From the NCBI GenBank assembly GCA_017523325.1, contig JAFWWO010000029.1:1-35518 (forward strand): 35,518 nt of DNA, read 5' to 3'. This document shows positions 9,191-17,373 of this stretch, in pieces. The notes under the pieces are model-generated. The model did no database searches, was not told the origin of the DNA, and saw only the letters and a list, made by a program, of their open reading frames with translations. Each line of letters starts with the position of its first letter. The first letter of the stretch is position 1. The stretch comes from Anaerotignum sp. Its GTDB lineage: Bacteria; Bacillota; Clostridia; Lachnospirales; Anaerotignaceae. The translations under genes and the position numbers were made by a program.

Positions 9191-9201
9191 TTTCTATACA
9201 T

Positions 9202-9230
9202 AAGATAGCACTTGCCACCCAAGATGTCAA
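9202..9230 (-). promoter_or_regulatory. Sigma-A promoter of the hrcA operon
   Basis: On the minus strand TTGACA (9230 to 9225) and TATCTT (9207 to 9202) are exactly 17 bp apart. The predicted start falls at about the edge of CIRCE, as in other hrcA operons. Confidence 0.85.
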
Positions 9231-9236
9231 GTGCTA
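9206..9236. repeat. Second CIRCE-like inverted repeat over the hrcA promoter
   Basis: TAGCACTTG (9206-9214) and CAAGTGCTA (9228-9236) are perfect 9-bp arms around a 13-bp spacer. Each arm resembles a CIRCE half-site (TTAGCACTC) but the spacing is wrong for classical CIRCE. The arms coincide with the -35 and -10 boxes. Confidence 0.6.
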
Positions 9237-9287
9237 AATCCAAAAAAATGCAATTTTTTTCAAATATTTTTTACTCAGAAAAATGAC

Positions 9288-10424
9288 TCAGTCCAAAAGA
9301 AATTCCTGAAACACCAAATTGCTCACATCTATCCCCCTGCCGCTCAGGCGAATCCCCCTTTCCGTTTCTTCCAGCAGCCCTTCTGTTTTCAGCCTTTTGA
9401 TTTGCTCCCCGTAAACCCCTTTCATCTCTTTGCCAAAGCGTTCCCGAAACCGGCGAAAGGAAATGCCTTCTGTCAGCCGTAAGCCCAAGAACATAAATTC
9501 CTCCAGTGCATCCTGCGGGGTTACAGTCTCTCTCTCCGCCACAGCATCTTTTCCCGCCTTTGCCAGATAGGCTTGCAAATCATAGGTGTTATGAAAACGC
9601 ACTCCCCTCCAATAAGAATGGGCGCCCAGCCCCAAGCCCAGATACTCCTCCGCCTGCCAATAGATACGGTTATGGCGGCTTTGATATCCCGCCTTAGCAA
9701 AATTGGAAATTTCATATTGTTCATAGCCCTTTTTTGCCAGAAACTCCACCGCCCACCGATACATCTCTCTGTCTAATTCTTCCGAAACCATGGGTAACCG
9801 CCCTTTTTGCCATTCCTCATAAAAGGGGGTGCCTTCTTCTAAAATCAGGCTATACGCAGAAATATGCTCCGGCTCCAGCTCCGTGATTTTTTCCAAGGTT
9901 TCCTGCCAATCTGCCATGGTCTGCTCCGGCAGGGCAAACATCAGATCCACATTAAGGTTTGAAAAGCCTGCCTCCCGCAGGGCATGATAATTCTCCAAAA
10001 ATTCCTCGATGGTATGGATACGCCCCAGCTTTTGCAGGTGTCTGTTCTGCCACGCCTGCACCCCCATACTGATACGATGAAATCCCATATTCCGCAGACC
10101 TCTCACTTTTTCCCTGTCCAATGTGCCGGGATTGGCCTCTGTGGTGATTTCCGCATCAGCCGATACCGAAAAGCAATCAAACACCGCCGCCATCAATCGT
10201 TCCAATAAAGGCAAAGGCAATACCGTCGGTGTGCCGCCGCCCAGAAAAACAGAATGAACCTCTTGTCCGTCCAATTCCTTGCCGTACCGCTTGATTTCCT
10301 CTGTCAAAGCCGTCACATACGCCTCCTGTTTTGCTTCCATTCCTGCATAAGAAGGAAAATCGCAATAACGGCATTTCTGTCTGCAAAAAGGGATATGAAG
10401 ATATATGCCTATGGCATCGCTCAT
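9288..10424 (-). CDS. hemW: Radical SAM heme chaperone HemW
   Basis: A 378-residue radical SAM protein of the HemW/HemN-like family, which binds heme and is proposed to insert it into respiratory enzymes; older annotation calls it coproporphyrinogen III oxidase. The [4Fe-4S] motif is C14-x3-C18-x2-C21 followed by DF. It lacks the fourth cysteine of true HemN, which favours HemW. The SAM-binding GGGTPT motif and the EANPGT and GVQ motifs follow, then a C-terminal HemW/HemN-specific domain. The ATG at 10424 has AGAGGTGA at good distance; a GTG three codons upstream overlaps it. hemW next to hrcA-dnaK is a common clostridial arrangement. Confidence 0.92.
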   Translation of the reverse strand: MSDAIGIYLHIPFCRQKCRYCDFPSYAGMEAKQEAYVTALTEEIKRYGKELDGQEVHSVFLGGGTPTVLPLPLLERLMAAVFDCFSVSADAEITTEANPGTLDREKVRGLRNMGFHRISMGVQAWQNRHLQKLGRIHTIEEFLENYHALREAGFSNLNVDLMFALPEQTMADWQETLEKITELEPEHISAYSLILEEGTPFYEEWQKGRLPMVSEELDREMYRWAVEFLAKKGYEQYEISNFAKAGYQSRHNRIYWQAEEYLGLGLGAHSYWRGVRFHNTYDLQAYLAKAGKDAVAERETVTPQDALEEFMFLGLRLTEGISFRRFRERFGKEMKGVYGEQIKRLKTEGLLEETERGIRLSGRGIDVSNLVFQEFLLD

Positions 10425-10463
10425 ATTGCTCACCTCTTATTCCGTAAAGAATTCTTTGCTTTT

Positions 10464-10492
10464 ATTGTAGCAAATCCCTGTTTTCCTCGCAA
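10464..10492 (-). promoter_or_regulatory. Probable hemW promoter
   Basis: On the minus strand TTGCGA (10492 to 10487) and TACAAT (10469 to 10464) are separated by 17 bp, about 40 bases before the hemW start. Confidence 0.55.
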
Positions 10493-10545
10493 GTTTGGAC
10501 AAAATCCTATTTCTTTTCTTGCAATCCTTATTTGGAGGTGTTAAA

Positions 10546-10635
10546 ATGGAGTTTACCCATAAAAATCGGGCAAATTCAAAAGATACGAGGTTTGATAATT
10601 ATGAACGGTCTTCAAGAAATGAAGATGGATATTGA
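10546..10635 (+). CDS. Possible 29-codon leader peptide overlapping the LtaS-like gene
   Basis: An ATG at 10546 follows TTTGGAGG at ideal spacing and opens a 29-residue frame rich in Arg, Asn and Asp (starting MEFTHKNRANSK). It ends at 10635, 35 bases inside the sulfatase gene in another frame. The sulfatase's own Shine-Dalgarno (ACGAGG, 10 bases from ATG 10601) is weaker. This suggests a translated upstream ORF that could tune entry to the larger gene. No sequence conservation can be judged here. Confidence 0.35.
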   Translation: MEFTHKNRANSKDTRFDNYERSSRNEDGY

Positions 10636-12487
10636 AGGATTTTTCCATAAAAATAAACTGACCCAAGCCATCATGTGGCTTTTCGCAGGAGTCTTCCCCC
10701 TTTATCTGACATTGGCGGCGAATGGTATTTCCTATGGCTCCTCCGATGGGCTTCATACCCTTTTGCAGGAACATATGGGTTCCTTCCTGTATGGTCTTTT
10801 TCTGGTTTCTGTCATTTATATTGCTTTGGCCTGCCTATGTAAGAGAATTTCCATAGCCGCCTTCTTTTCGGCATTGATTTTCACCATTATGCCTCTTATT
10901 GACTATTTCAAATCCTCTATATTGCAGGAGCATTTTCTGCCGTGGGATCTGCTTTTGGCGAAAAATGCTCTGAGCTTTACGGAATTTTTAACTTCATTAA
11001 AAGTGCCTGCCGACACTTGGCAAATCATATGCTGTACGGTTTTTTATTGGGCATTTTTGGCATTGATGAAGCCTATGCTGCCGGGAAAAAGACGAATTCA
11101 TATCATTGCAGCCCCCATACTGCTGATATTCCTTTGGTTCTTTGTGACCACGCCCGCTATCCGCAACACATATCCGACGATTTTCGGTATTCATTGGAAC
11201 GAAGCCGCAGACCAAAGGGAAAACTATAAGCAAAACGGCTTTTTGACTGCATTTGCACTGAATTTCGGCTCTTTGAATATGCCCAAACCGCCCCATTACA
11301 GCAAATCTTATTTAGAGCATACATTTGAACCCTATATTCCGACCGATGCAACAGGGGAAAATTTCCAAAATCCGGATATCATCGTTGTACTTTCCGAATC
11401 CTTTTGGGACCCTACGGTATTAAACGGTGTTACATTTTCCGATGATCCTCTGAAAAACTATCACCGTATCGCCGCGAAGCACCCCAGTGGAAAAATGGTT
11501 TCCGGCACCTTTGGCGGTGGTACCGTTCGTCCGGAGTTTGAAATTTTAACCGGCATGACCACCAGTATGCTTCCTCCCGGGAATATCCCCTATCAGCAGT
11601 ATGTATATGATGATATTTTCTCCTATGCGCGGCATTTTCAATCTTTGGGCTACGATACCTTGGGACTGCATACCTATCAGAAAACATTTTACGGCAGGGA
11701 TAAGGCCTATCCTCTCATGGGCTTTGACGATTTCCTCGGAGAATATGATATGCACGCCGAACATCATTGGAACAGCGGCCCTTATATTACCGACGAAACC
11801 ATTGCCGAAGAAATCATTTATCAACTGGAACAGCCCCATGAAACCGGTCTGTATCTGACAGCCATCACCATGGAAAATCACGGCCTGTACTATGATAAAT
11901 ACGACCCCTCCGAATGGGATATTACAGTGGAATCCCCCCTGCTTTCCGAGCAGGAAAAAAATATACTGCAAAACTTCGCCAAAGGTACCAGCGATTCCGA
12001 CCGTGCATTGGGCATTCTTTACGACTATATTATGTCTCGGGAAAAACCCACAGTTCTCCTTTGGTACGGCGACCATCTGCCTACTTTGGGCGATGATTTT
12101 TCACCCTATATTACCACCGGTAATATTACCTCCACCACTGCGACAGAATGGAGCGAGGAAGAAAAGCGCACGATGTTCTCTACACCCTACGTTATTTTTG
12201 CCAATTATGATACCGGTAAAGAATATCTTGCAGAAGGTGTATCCGTATCCCCTTATTTGCTTTCCCCGCTGATGTGCGATTATATATCTGCTCCGGAATG
12301 TCTGCAAACAAACTTCCTGCTGGAGCTTTATCAGGCTTGCCCTGTCATCAGTCCCTATTATCAGCTATATACGGCTGATGTTCCGGAGGCTGTCAGGAAG
12401 GAATATTATGCGCTTCATAAACTACTGACCTATGATGAATTGATTGGCGAAAAATATCTGAAACAAACGAAAGAAACGGAACGCTGA
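10601..12487 (+). CDS. LtaS-like membrane sulfatase (phosphoglycerol transferase family)
   Basis: A 628-residue membrane-anchored member of the alkaline phosphatase/sulfatase superfamily, close to lipoteichoic acid synthase-type enzymes that move glycerol-phosphate from phosphatidylglycerol at the outer face. Five N-terminal hydrophobic segments lie at about 22-42, 62-80, 84-102, 140-158 and 167-186. The catalytic domain (about 255-560) shows metal-ligand E266 in LSESFWD, the nucleophile region GTFGGGTVRPEFE with T308 as candidate nucleophile, and the YGDHLP metal motif near its end. The ATG at 10601 is chosen over a longer frame that lacks a good ribosome site. It is divergent from hemW and has its own terminator. 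The exact polymer made is not known. Confidence 0.85.
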   Translation: MNGLQEMKMDIEGFFHKNKLTQAIMWLFAGVFPLYLTLAANGISYGSSDGLHTLLQEHMGSFLYGLFLVSVIYIALACLCKRISIAAFFSALIFTIMPLIDYFKSSILQEHFLPWDLLLAKNALSFTEFLTSLKVPADTWQIICCTVFYWAFLALMKPMLPGKRRIHIIAAPILLIFLWFFVTTPAIRNTYPTIFGIHWNEAADQRENYKQNGFLTAFALNFGSLNMPKPPHYSKSYLEHTFEPYIPTDATGENFQNPDIIVVLSESFWDPTVLNGVTFSDDPLKNYHRIAAKHPSGKMVSGTFGGGTVRPEFEILTGMTTSMLPPGNIPYQQYVYDDIFSYARHFQSLGYDTLGLHTYQKTFYGRDKAYPLMGFDDFLGEYDMHAEHHWNSGPYITDETIAEEIIYQLEQPHETGLYLTAITMENHGLYYDKYDPSEWDITVESPLLSEQEKNILQNFAKGTSDSDRALGILYDYIMSREKPTVLLWYGDHLPTLGDDFSPYITTGNITSTTATEWSEEEKRTMFSTPYVIFANYDTGKEYLAEGVSVSPYLLSPLMCDYISAPECLQTNFLLELYQACPVISPYYQLYTADVPEAVRKEYYALHKLLTYDELIGEKYLKQTKETER

Positions 12488-12504
12488 TTGCGTTCTTTTC
12501 TTTT
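12479..12504 (+). terminator. Terminator overlapping the LtaS-like stop codon
   Basis: GAACGC (12479-12484) pairs with GCGTTC (12490-12495), followed by TTTTCTTTT. The TGA stop of the sulfatase gene lies in the 5-base loop. Confidence 0.7.
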
Positions 12505-12712
12505 GCATGATGTATGGGCCGGCAAGCCCAATCTATTTCTTACAAATTTCTTGCCGCACGCTTCAGAAAAACATTTGTCTATGTAGAAAATACTTCCATC
12601 AATTATCTGTAAAAAAACGAGAAAAACGAAGAAAACATGAGATATTTGGGTAATCAAAGGCAAAAAAAGCAAAAAATCATTGGAATTGGAGAAAAGTCAC
12701 CCTATTTTATGA
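12505..12712. other. AT-rich intergenic stretch before the acidic lipoprotein
   Basis: This part of the 307-base gap between the LtaS-like gene and the lipoprotein gene holds no convincing ORF. The only structure I see is the inverted repeat CGGCAAG (12520-12526) / CTTGCCG (12550-12556) with a 23-base spacer and no T-run. The rest is A-rich; the right end of the gap is the lipoprotein promoter. Confidence 0.4.
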
Positions 12713-12748
12713 TTGAAGAATACCACAGAACGTGGTATAGTCACGTTC
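12713..12748 (+). promoter_or_regulatory. Lipoprotein promoter with two overlapping palindromes
   Basis: TTGAAG (12713-12718) and TATAGT (12736-12741) are 17 bp apart. Dyad A, ATACCAC-N5-GTGGTAT (12720-12738), fills the spacer. Dyad B, GAACGTG-N7-CACGTTC (12728-12748), is centred on the -10 box. The two share bases, so they cannot both form or be fully occupied at once. Confidence 0.65.
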
Positions 12749-12794
12749 GAAATGAAATATTTATTTATTGTTTCAATCAAGGAGGAATATTAAA

Positions 12795-13061
12795 ATGAAA
12801 AAGAATTTGTTTGGTAAAGTATCCGTATTGGCAGTTTGCTGTGCACTGGCTCTGGGCGTAGCCGGCTGCAATAACAGCGAAGAAGTAACAGAAGAACCCG
12901 TTGGCGGCGTTGAAGAAGAAGTAGTTGTCGACGAAGAAGTTGTTGAAGACGCTCTTGAAAACGTTGAAACTACTGTTGAAAATGCAGAAGATACAGTAGA
13001 AGGCGCTGTTGAAGACGCTGAAGTTGCTGTTGAAGATGCAGTAGAAAACGCAGCTGAATAA
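12795..13061 (+). CDS. Small, highly acidic repeat lipoprotein
   Basis: An 88-residue predicted lipoprotein. A basic start (MKKNLFGK) and hydrophobic core lead to the lipobox VAGC with C25 as the lipidated residue. The mature part (25-88) contains 25 Asp/Glu and no Lys, Arg or His. From about residue 48 it is a degenerate seven-residue repeat of the type V-E-x-A-x-E-D, compatible with an amphipathic or coiled-coil helix. I recognise no family. The ATG at 12795 has AAGGAGG 9 bases upstream. It is monocistronic, with its own palindrome-rich promoter and strong terminator, so it may be abundantly and separately controlled. An anchored acidic spacer or cation-binding surface protein is a guess only. 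Confidence 0.85.
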   Translation: MKKNLFGKVSVLAVCCALALGVAGCNNSEEVTEEPVGGVEEEVVVDEEVVEDALENVETTVENAEDTVEGAVEDAEVAVEDAVENAAE

Positions 13062-13075
13062 TCTACATATTTTCC

Positions 13076-13115
13076 AAACAAAAAACCGATACTTTCGTAT
13101 CGGTTTTTTTGTTTG
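13076..13115. terminator. Strong bidirectional terminator between lipoprotein and his operon
   Basis: ACCGATAC-TTTC-GTATCGGT forms the core stem, extended by A-run/T-run pairing and an outer CAAAC/GTTTG. T-runs on both strands make it suitable for both the lipoprotein gene (plus) and the end of the his operon (minus). Confidence 0.9.
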
Positions 13116-13186
13116 CGAAAAATTTGCTTTTTCTAAAATATTGATAATTCTTTATTTCTCTGACAGCACTCCATGCAATTTTTTTG

Positions 13187-14011
13187 TTATAGAACAAAAT
13201 CCTCAAAGCCCGCCTTTGACAATACCTTCACTGTACGAAAGCCGATTTCTTTCGCCAGCCTTGCCACTTCCCCAAAGGCAAAGCCCAGGGACTCCCCATC
13301 ATGGCTATCGCTGGAAAGAAGAATCTCCCCTTTGCGTGCATACAACTCTTTTAACATCTGTATAGAAGGATAGGGCTCCTTTCGCAAGCCACGGTACATG
13401 GCACCGGTATTGATTTCAAAAGGGCAACCCGTTTCCAAAAGGGCATCCATCGCCAGCAAAGCTGCATTCCGATACCGTTTGTCCAATGGGTCAAAAAAGC
13501 GATTCCCCTCATTAAATTTCGTCACCAAGTCAAAATGGCCGATAAATGTGGCATGGGTACGGGCAACCACCTCCGCCTCCTGCTCAAAAAAACGTTTTAT
13601 CAAGGCATAGACATCACCGCCAAAGCCTTCCCTTATGGCTTTTTCCAAAACCTCCGGTGATTCGTCTACGCAATAATAAATACCGTCCTTTTCTACACAG
13701 TGGACAGAGCCAATGACATAATCAAAGGGCATGACCGATTCCGTGGAGCCATCGTCCTGCTCAATCCCGCAAAAAATCTCAATTTGCCCCTCATATTTTT
13801 TCGCCAATTCTCTGACTTCTTTGATATAGCTTTCTACGCCCGCTTTGCTCATGCAATAGCTTTCGTCATAAGCCGTATAAGAATGGCCGGAAAATCCCAA
13901 TCGAGTAAAACCCTTTGCCAGTGCCGCCTGAATCATGGACTCTGCCGATTCCTTCCCATCGCAATAGGTGGTATGGGTATGAAAATTCATTTTCGGAAAT
14001 TTTACATTCAC
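13187..14011 (-). CDS. hisJ: Histidinol-phosphatase, PHP family
   Basis: A 274-residue PHP-superfamily metallophosphatase that converts histidinol phosphate to histidinol, the eighth pathway step (the gene is called hisJ or hisK in Firmicutes). The N-terminal metal motif [10 protein letters not shown], the GFSGHS motif, the mid-chain GSVHC and the C-terminal SSDSHD ligand motif are all present. The GTG start at 14011 overlaps the hisIE stop (GTGA), indicating translational coupling; AGGAG lies 11 bases upstream. Its place as last gene of the operon supplies the phosphatase that the hisB gene here lacks. Confidence 0.92.
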   Translation of the reverse strand: MNVKFPKMNFHTHTTYCDGKESAESMIQAALAKGFTRLGFSGHSYTAYDESYCMSKAGVESYIKEVRELAKKYEGQIEIFCGIEQDDGSTESVMPFDYVIGSVHCVEKDGIYYCVDESPEVLEKAIREGFGGDVYALIKRFFEQEAEVVARTHATFIGHFDLVTKFNEGNRFFDPLDKRYRNAALLAMDALLETGCPFEINTGAMYRGLRKEPYPSIQMLKELYARKGEILLSSDSHDGESLGFAFGEVARLAKEIGFRTVKVLSKAGFEDFVL

Positions 14012-14658
14012 TTCGTCATCTTCTCCTGTTTCACCTTATGGTCAATTACATGGCGGCTCGCCAATTCTTTTTGCACATCTTCCAGAGAAATGCCCGCCTC
14101 TACCATCAGCACCATCACATGATACACCAAATCGGCAATTTCATAAATCGTTTCAGCTTTATCCTCCGCCTTTGCGGCAATAATAACCTCAGTGGATTCC
14201 TCCCCCACCTTTTTCAATATTTTATCCAGCCCTTTTTCAAAGAGATAGGTGGTATAAGACCCCTCCTGCTTTTCCGTTTTTCTGCCGGCAATCAGTTCCA
14301 TCAGCCCCTCCAAAGAAAAGGGTTGTAATTGCGGATTCAGATATACCAAATCATTGAAGCAGGAATCCGTACCCAAATGGCAGGCAGGGCCTTCCTTTTG
14401 CACCTCCACCGTCAGTGCATCTCTGTCACAATCCGCCGTAATACGGAAAATATGCTGTACGTTGCCGGAGGTTTCCCCTTTGCGCCACAGCTCTTGTCTG
14501 GAGCGGGACCAAAAGCAAGTACGCCCTTCTTGCATACTGATTTCCAGACTCTCTCGATTCATATACGCCACCGTCAGCACCTTTTTGCTCATAGCATCAA
14601 CCACAACGGCGGGAATCAATCCTTTTTCGTCAAATTTCAAATCCTCTATGTTTAACAT
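14008..14658 (-). CDS. hisIE: Bifunctional phosphoribosyl-AMP cyclohydrolase / phosphoribosyl-ATP diphosphatase
   Basis: A 216-residue fusion catalysing pathway steps 2 and 3. The N-terminal HisI domain (about 1-110) opens the adenine ring of PR-AMP and carries the metal-site residues in TADCDRDA and [10 protein letters not shown]. The C-terminal HisE domain (about 118-205) hydrolyses PR-ATP to PR-AMP and shows the MazG-like [17 protein letters not shown] acidic helix. Fusion length is normal. The ATG at 14658 has AAGGAG upstream; the gap from hisF is 18 bases, and the stop overlaps the phosphatase start. Confidence 0.96.
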   Translation of the reverse strand: MLNIEDLKFDEKGLIPAVVVDAMSKKVLTVAYMNRESLEISMQEGRTCFWSRSRQELWRKGETSGNVQHIFRITADCDRDALTVEVQKEGPACHLGTDSCFNDLVYLNPQLQPFSLEGLMELIAGRKTEKQEGSYTTYLFEKGLDKILKKVGEESTEVIIAAKAEDKAETIYEIADLVYHVMVLMVEAGISLEDVQKELASRHVIDHKVKQEKMTK

Positions 14659-14676
14659 ACCATTCTATTCTCCTTA

Positions 14677-15435
14677 TCATATTCTGACATTTATCCCTTT
14701 TTGTGATAACTCCCGTTTCAAATCAGGAATTTTGATCTCTCCAAAATGAAAAACAGAGGCCGCCAACCCTGCATCTACCTTCGGCAGTGTTTCAAACAAC
14801 GTCACAAAATCCGCCACAGAGCCTGCCCCGCCGGAGGCAATCACCGGCACAGAAACCAAATCGCAAACCGCCGCCAAAAGCTCCAAATCAAAGCCTTTTT
14901 TGACGCCGTCCGTATCAATGCTGTTGACAACAATCTCCCCTGCACCCATTTTTTCACAGCGGGAGATCCATTCCAAGGCGTCCATACCCGTATTTTCTCT
15001 GCCGCCCTTGGCAAACACCATAAATCTTCCGTCCACACGCTTTACGTCCACAGAAAGCACCACGCATTGATTGCCGTATTTTTGTGCCGCTTGTGCAATC
15101 AATTCGGGATTTTGAATTGCACCCGAATTGACGCTGACCTTATCTGCACCGCAGTTGAGCACACGCTCAAAATCCTCTAAAGTCTGGATACCGCCGCCTA
15201 CCGTCAGCGGGATAAATATATTTTGTGCCACCTGCCGCAGGATATCGGTAAAAAGCTTCCGTCCGTCGGAGGAGGCCGTAATATCATAAAACACCAGTTC
15301 ATCTGCGCCGCCGTCGCTATAATATTTCCCCAATTCCACAGGGGAGGAAACATCGGAAAGTCCTTCAAAATTCACGCCCTTGACCACTCTGCCGTCCTTT
15401 ACGTCCAAGCAGGGAATGATTCTTTTTGTAATCAT
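14677..15435 (-). CDS. hisF: Imidazole glycerol phosphate synthase cyclase subunit HisF
   Basis: A 252-residue TIM barrel that, with HisH, turns PRFAR plus ammonia into imidazole glycerol phosphate and AICAR. The first strand has the catalytic Asp in [17 protein letters not shown]. The second catalytic Asp lies in [13 protein letters not shown], and phosphate-binding GGG and ASGGAGS motifs follow. The ATG at 15435 overlaps the hisA stop as ATGA; its Shine-Dalgarno (AAGGAGGGG) lies inside the end of hisA. Confidence 0.97.
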   Translation of the reverse strand: MITKRIIPCLDVKDGRVVKGVNFEGLSDVSSPVELGKYYSDGGADELVFYDITASSDGRKLFTDILRQVAQNIFIPLTVGGGIQTLEDFERVLNCGADKVSVNSGAIQNPELIAQAAQKYGNQCVVLSVDVKRVDGRFMVFAKGGRENTGMDALEWISRCEKMGAGEIVVNSIDTDGVKKGFDLELLAAVCDLVSVPVIASGGAGSVADFVTLFETLPKVDAGLAASVFHFGEIKIPDLKRELSQKGINVRI

Positions 15436-16157
15436 ACTTTCCCCTCCTTCACCAACTCTACTGCGGCTTTCAGGTCAATGTTACCCGTATACAGGGCTTT
15501 ACCCAAAATGACACCATATAGCCCCATTTCCGCCAATTTCCCAATATCCTCCAGTGTTGTCACCCCGCCGGACGCCACGATATCTACGGAAAATTTCTCT
15601 GAAAGCGTTTTATATAATTCCAGATTCGTCCCCGAAAGCAGTCCATCCTTGGAAATATCCGTGCAGATAATCGTTTTCACGCCGATTTCTTCCAATCTCT
15701 CGCAAAAATCCATACAGCTTTCAGCGGAAACCTCCGTCCAGCCATGAATGGCAACCATACCATCTTTGATGTCTACACCAACGGCAATTTTTTCGCCATA
15801 TTTTTGTACCATTTCCTTCAGAAAAGCAGGATTCTGCACTGCTGCCGTACCCAAAATCACTCGAAACACACCGGCGTCCAAATAAGTACGAATCACCTCT
15901 TCCGAACGGATACCGCCGCCCACCTCTACCTGCAAGCCCCTGTTTTTTATAATCTCGCCGATGGTTTCCAAATTGGGCGTACCACCGTTCTTTGCCCCCT
16001 CCAAATCCACTACATGCAGGTATTTTGCCCCCGCCGCAGCAAAGGAACGGGCTACCTCCGGCGGATTTTCGCTATACACGGTTTTCTGTGCGTAATCACC
16101 CTTTACCAGCCGCACCGCACAGCCATCAATCAAATCTATGGCAGGAAATAATTCCAT
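15432..16157 (-). CDS. hisA: ProFAR isomerase HisA
   Basis: A 241-residue TIM barrel catalysing the Amadori isomerisation of ProFAR to PRFAR (step 4). The catalytic Asp lies in [19 protein letters not shown] and the second in [14 protein letters not shown]; the phosphate sites are VGGGIR and ASGGVT. Length is typical. The ATG at 16157 has AAGGAGGAG at good distance, 11 bases after hisH. It overlaps hisF by four bases. Confidence 0.97.
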   Translation of the reverse strand: MELFPAIDLIDGCAVRLVKGDYAQKTVYSENPPEVARSFAAAGAKYLHVVDLEGAKNGGTPNLETIGEIIKNRGLQVEVGGGIRSEEVIRTYLDAGVFRVILGTAAVQNPAFLKEMVQKYGEKIAVGVDIKDGMVAIHGWTEVSAESCMDFCERLEEIGVKTIICTDISKDGLLSGTNLELYKTLSEKFSVDIVASGGVTTLEDIGKLAEMGLYGVILGKALYTGNIDLKAAVELVKEGKV

Positions 16158-16168
16158 TGTTCTCCTCC

Positions 16169-16789
16169 TTATCCTTCACAGAAGGCCTGCAATATTTTCA
16201 GACCCACACTACCGCTCTTTTCCGGATGGAACTGGGTACCGTAAACATTCCCCCGTTCTACGGAAGCCGTCAGCATGGCACCGTATTCCGTCGCTGCTGT
16301 AAGAGCGTCCTCGCACCCTACCGCCGCATAGGAATGGACAAAGTAAACACAATCCCCCTCCTCGATATAGCGATACAGTCTGCTTTTTTCTTTATTCTTC
16401 GGAAACTGCAAACCATTCCAGCCGATATGCGGCACTTTTAGCCCCTGACCAATCATAGGCGCAATGGGACGCACTTCGCCTGCAATCAGGCCCAAGCCCT
16501 GATGCTCGCCATATTCATAGCTTTTTTCAAACAGCATCTGCATACCCAAGCAAATACCCAGAAGGGGCTTTCCCTTTGCCACTTCCTCCAGAATCACCTT
16601 ATCTAAGCCGCTTTCTCTCAGCTTTGCAACGGCATCGGCAAAAGCACCGACACCGGGCAATATGATTTTATCGCTTTTGCGGATTTCTTCCTCATCACCT
16701 GTAACTAGGGCATCTGCTCCGATACATTTTAAGGAGCTTTGCAGGGAAAACAGATTGCCCACACCGTAATCAATAATGGCAATCATCAT
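16169..16789 (-). CDS. hisH: Imidazole glycerol phosphate synthase glutaminase subunit HisH
   Basis: A 206-residue class I glutamine amidotransferase that supplies ammonia to HisF. The nucleophile C80 sits in the elbow GICLGMQ; the His and Glu of the triad are in TQFHPEKSG near the C-terminus. The N-terminal IDYGVGNLFS strand and the LPGVGAF oxyanion strand are typical of HisH. The ATG at 16789 overlaps the hisB stop as ATGA; a second ATG follows immediately, with slightly better spacing to AAGGGGG. Confidence 0.96.
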   Translation of the reverse strand: MMIAIIDYGVGNLFSLQSSLKCIGADALVTGDEEEIRKSDKIILPGVGAFADAVAKLRESGLDKVILEEVAKGKPLLGICLGMQMLFEKSYEYGEHQGLGLIAGEVRPIAPMIGQGLKVPHIGWNGLQFPKNKEKSRLYRYIEEGDCVYFVHSYAAVGCEDALTAATEYGAMLTASVERGNVYGTQFHPEKSGSVGLKILQAFCEG

Positions 16790-17373
16790 AATACCCCCTT
16801 TGTGGAGGGAATCTCGTCCCCGTAGGCCGCCTGTACGGCAACTGCCTTTGCCAAGGCTCTTGCGACTGCCTTAAATGCACCCTCAATGATATGATGGGAA
16901 TTTTTACCCCGTAACTGCATTATATGTAAGTTGAGATTTGCCTTACGGACAAAAGCGGCAAAAAATTCCTCCACCAATTCCGTATCAAATGTCCCCACCT
17001 TTTCCGTTGGAATTTCCAAGTCAAATGCAAGATAGCTTCTTCCGGATACATCTGCCGCCGCCAAAATCAAAGCCTCGTCCATAGGTAGCGTAATATCCCC
17101 ATAGCGGGCAATCCCTCTGCCCTCGCCCAAAGCCTCTGCAAATGCCATACCCAGACAAATGCCGATGTCCTCCACGGAATGGTGATCGTCCACCTCAATA
17201 TCACCCTTGCAGGTTACGTCCAAATCAAACCGGCCATGCTTTGCAAAAAGGGTCAGCATATGATCCAGAAAGCCTACGCCGGTGGAAATACTGCTCTCTC
17301 CGGTACCATCTAAGGAAAGAGAGAGAGAAATATCCGTTTCTGCCGTTTTTCGTTTTATCTCACTGATTCTCAT
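16786..17373 (-). CDS. hisB: Imidazoleglycerol-phosphate dehydratase HisB
   Basis: A 195-residue monofunctional dehydratase (step 6) that assembles around manganese sites. The metal-binding signatures DHMLTLFAKHGRFDL, DDHHSVEDIGI and HHIIEGAFKA are all present. There is no N-terminal phosphatase domain, in contrast to the bifunctional HisB of enteric bacteria, which fits with a separate PHP phosphatase at the operon end. The ATG at 17373 has AAAGGAG upstream and overlaps the end of hisC by 14 bases. Confidence 0.97.
   Translation of the reverse strand: MRISEIKRKTAETDISLSLSLDGTGESSISTGVGFLDHMLTLFAKHGRFDLDVTCKGDIEVDDHHSVEDIGICLGMAFAEALGEGRGIARYGDITLPMDEALILAAADVSGRSYLAFDLEIPTEKVGTFDTELVEEFFAAFVRKANLNLHIMQLRGKNSHHIIEGAFKAVARALAKAVAVQAAYGDEIPSTKGVL

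Noticed and set aside
9240..9287. Terminator for hemW before the hrcA promoter
   Set aside because: T-runs occur but the flanking ACTCAG copies are direct, not inverted, so no stem forms; read-through into hrcA is possible.
12773..13081. Ser/Thr-rich minus-strand frame opposite the acidic lipoprotein
   Set aside because: Mirror image of the repeated GAA/GTT codons of the lipoprotein; no ribosome site, and it overlaps the terminator.
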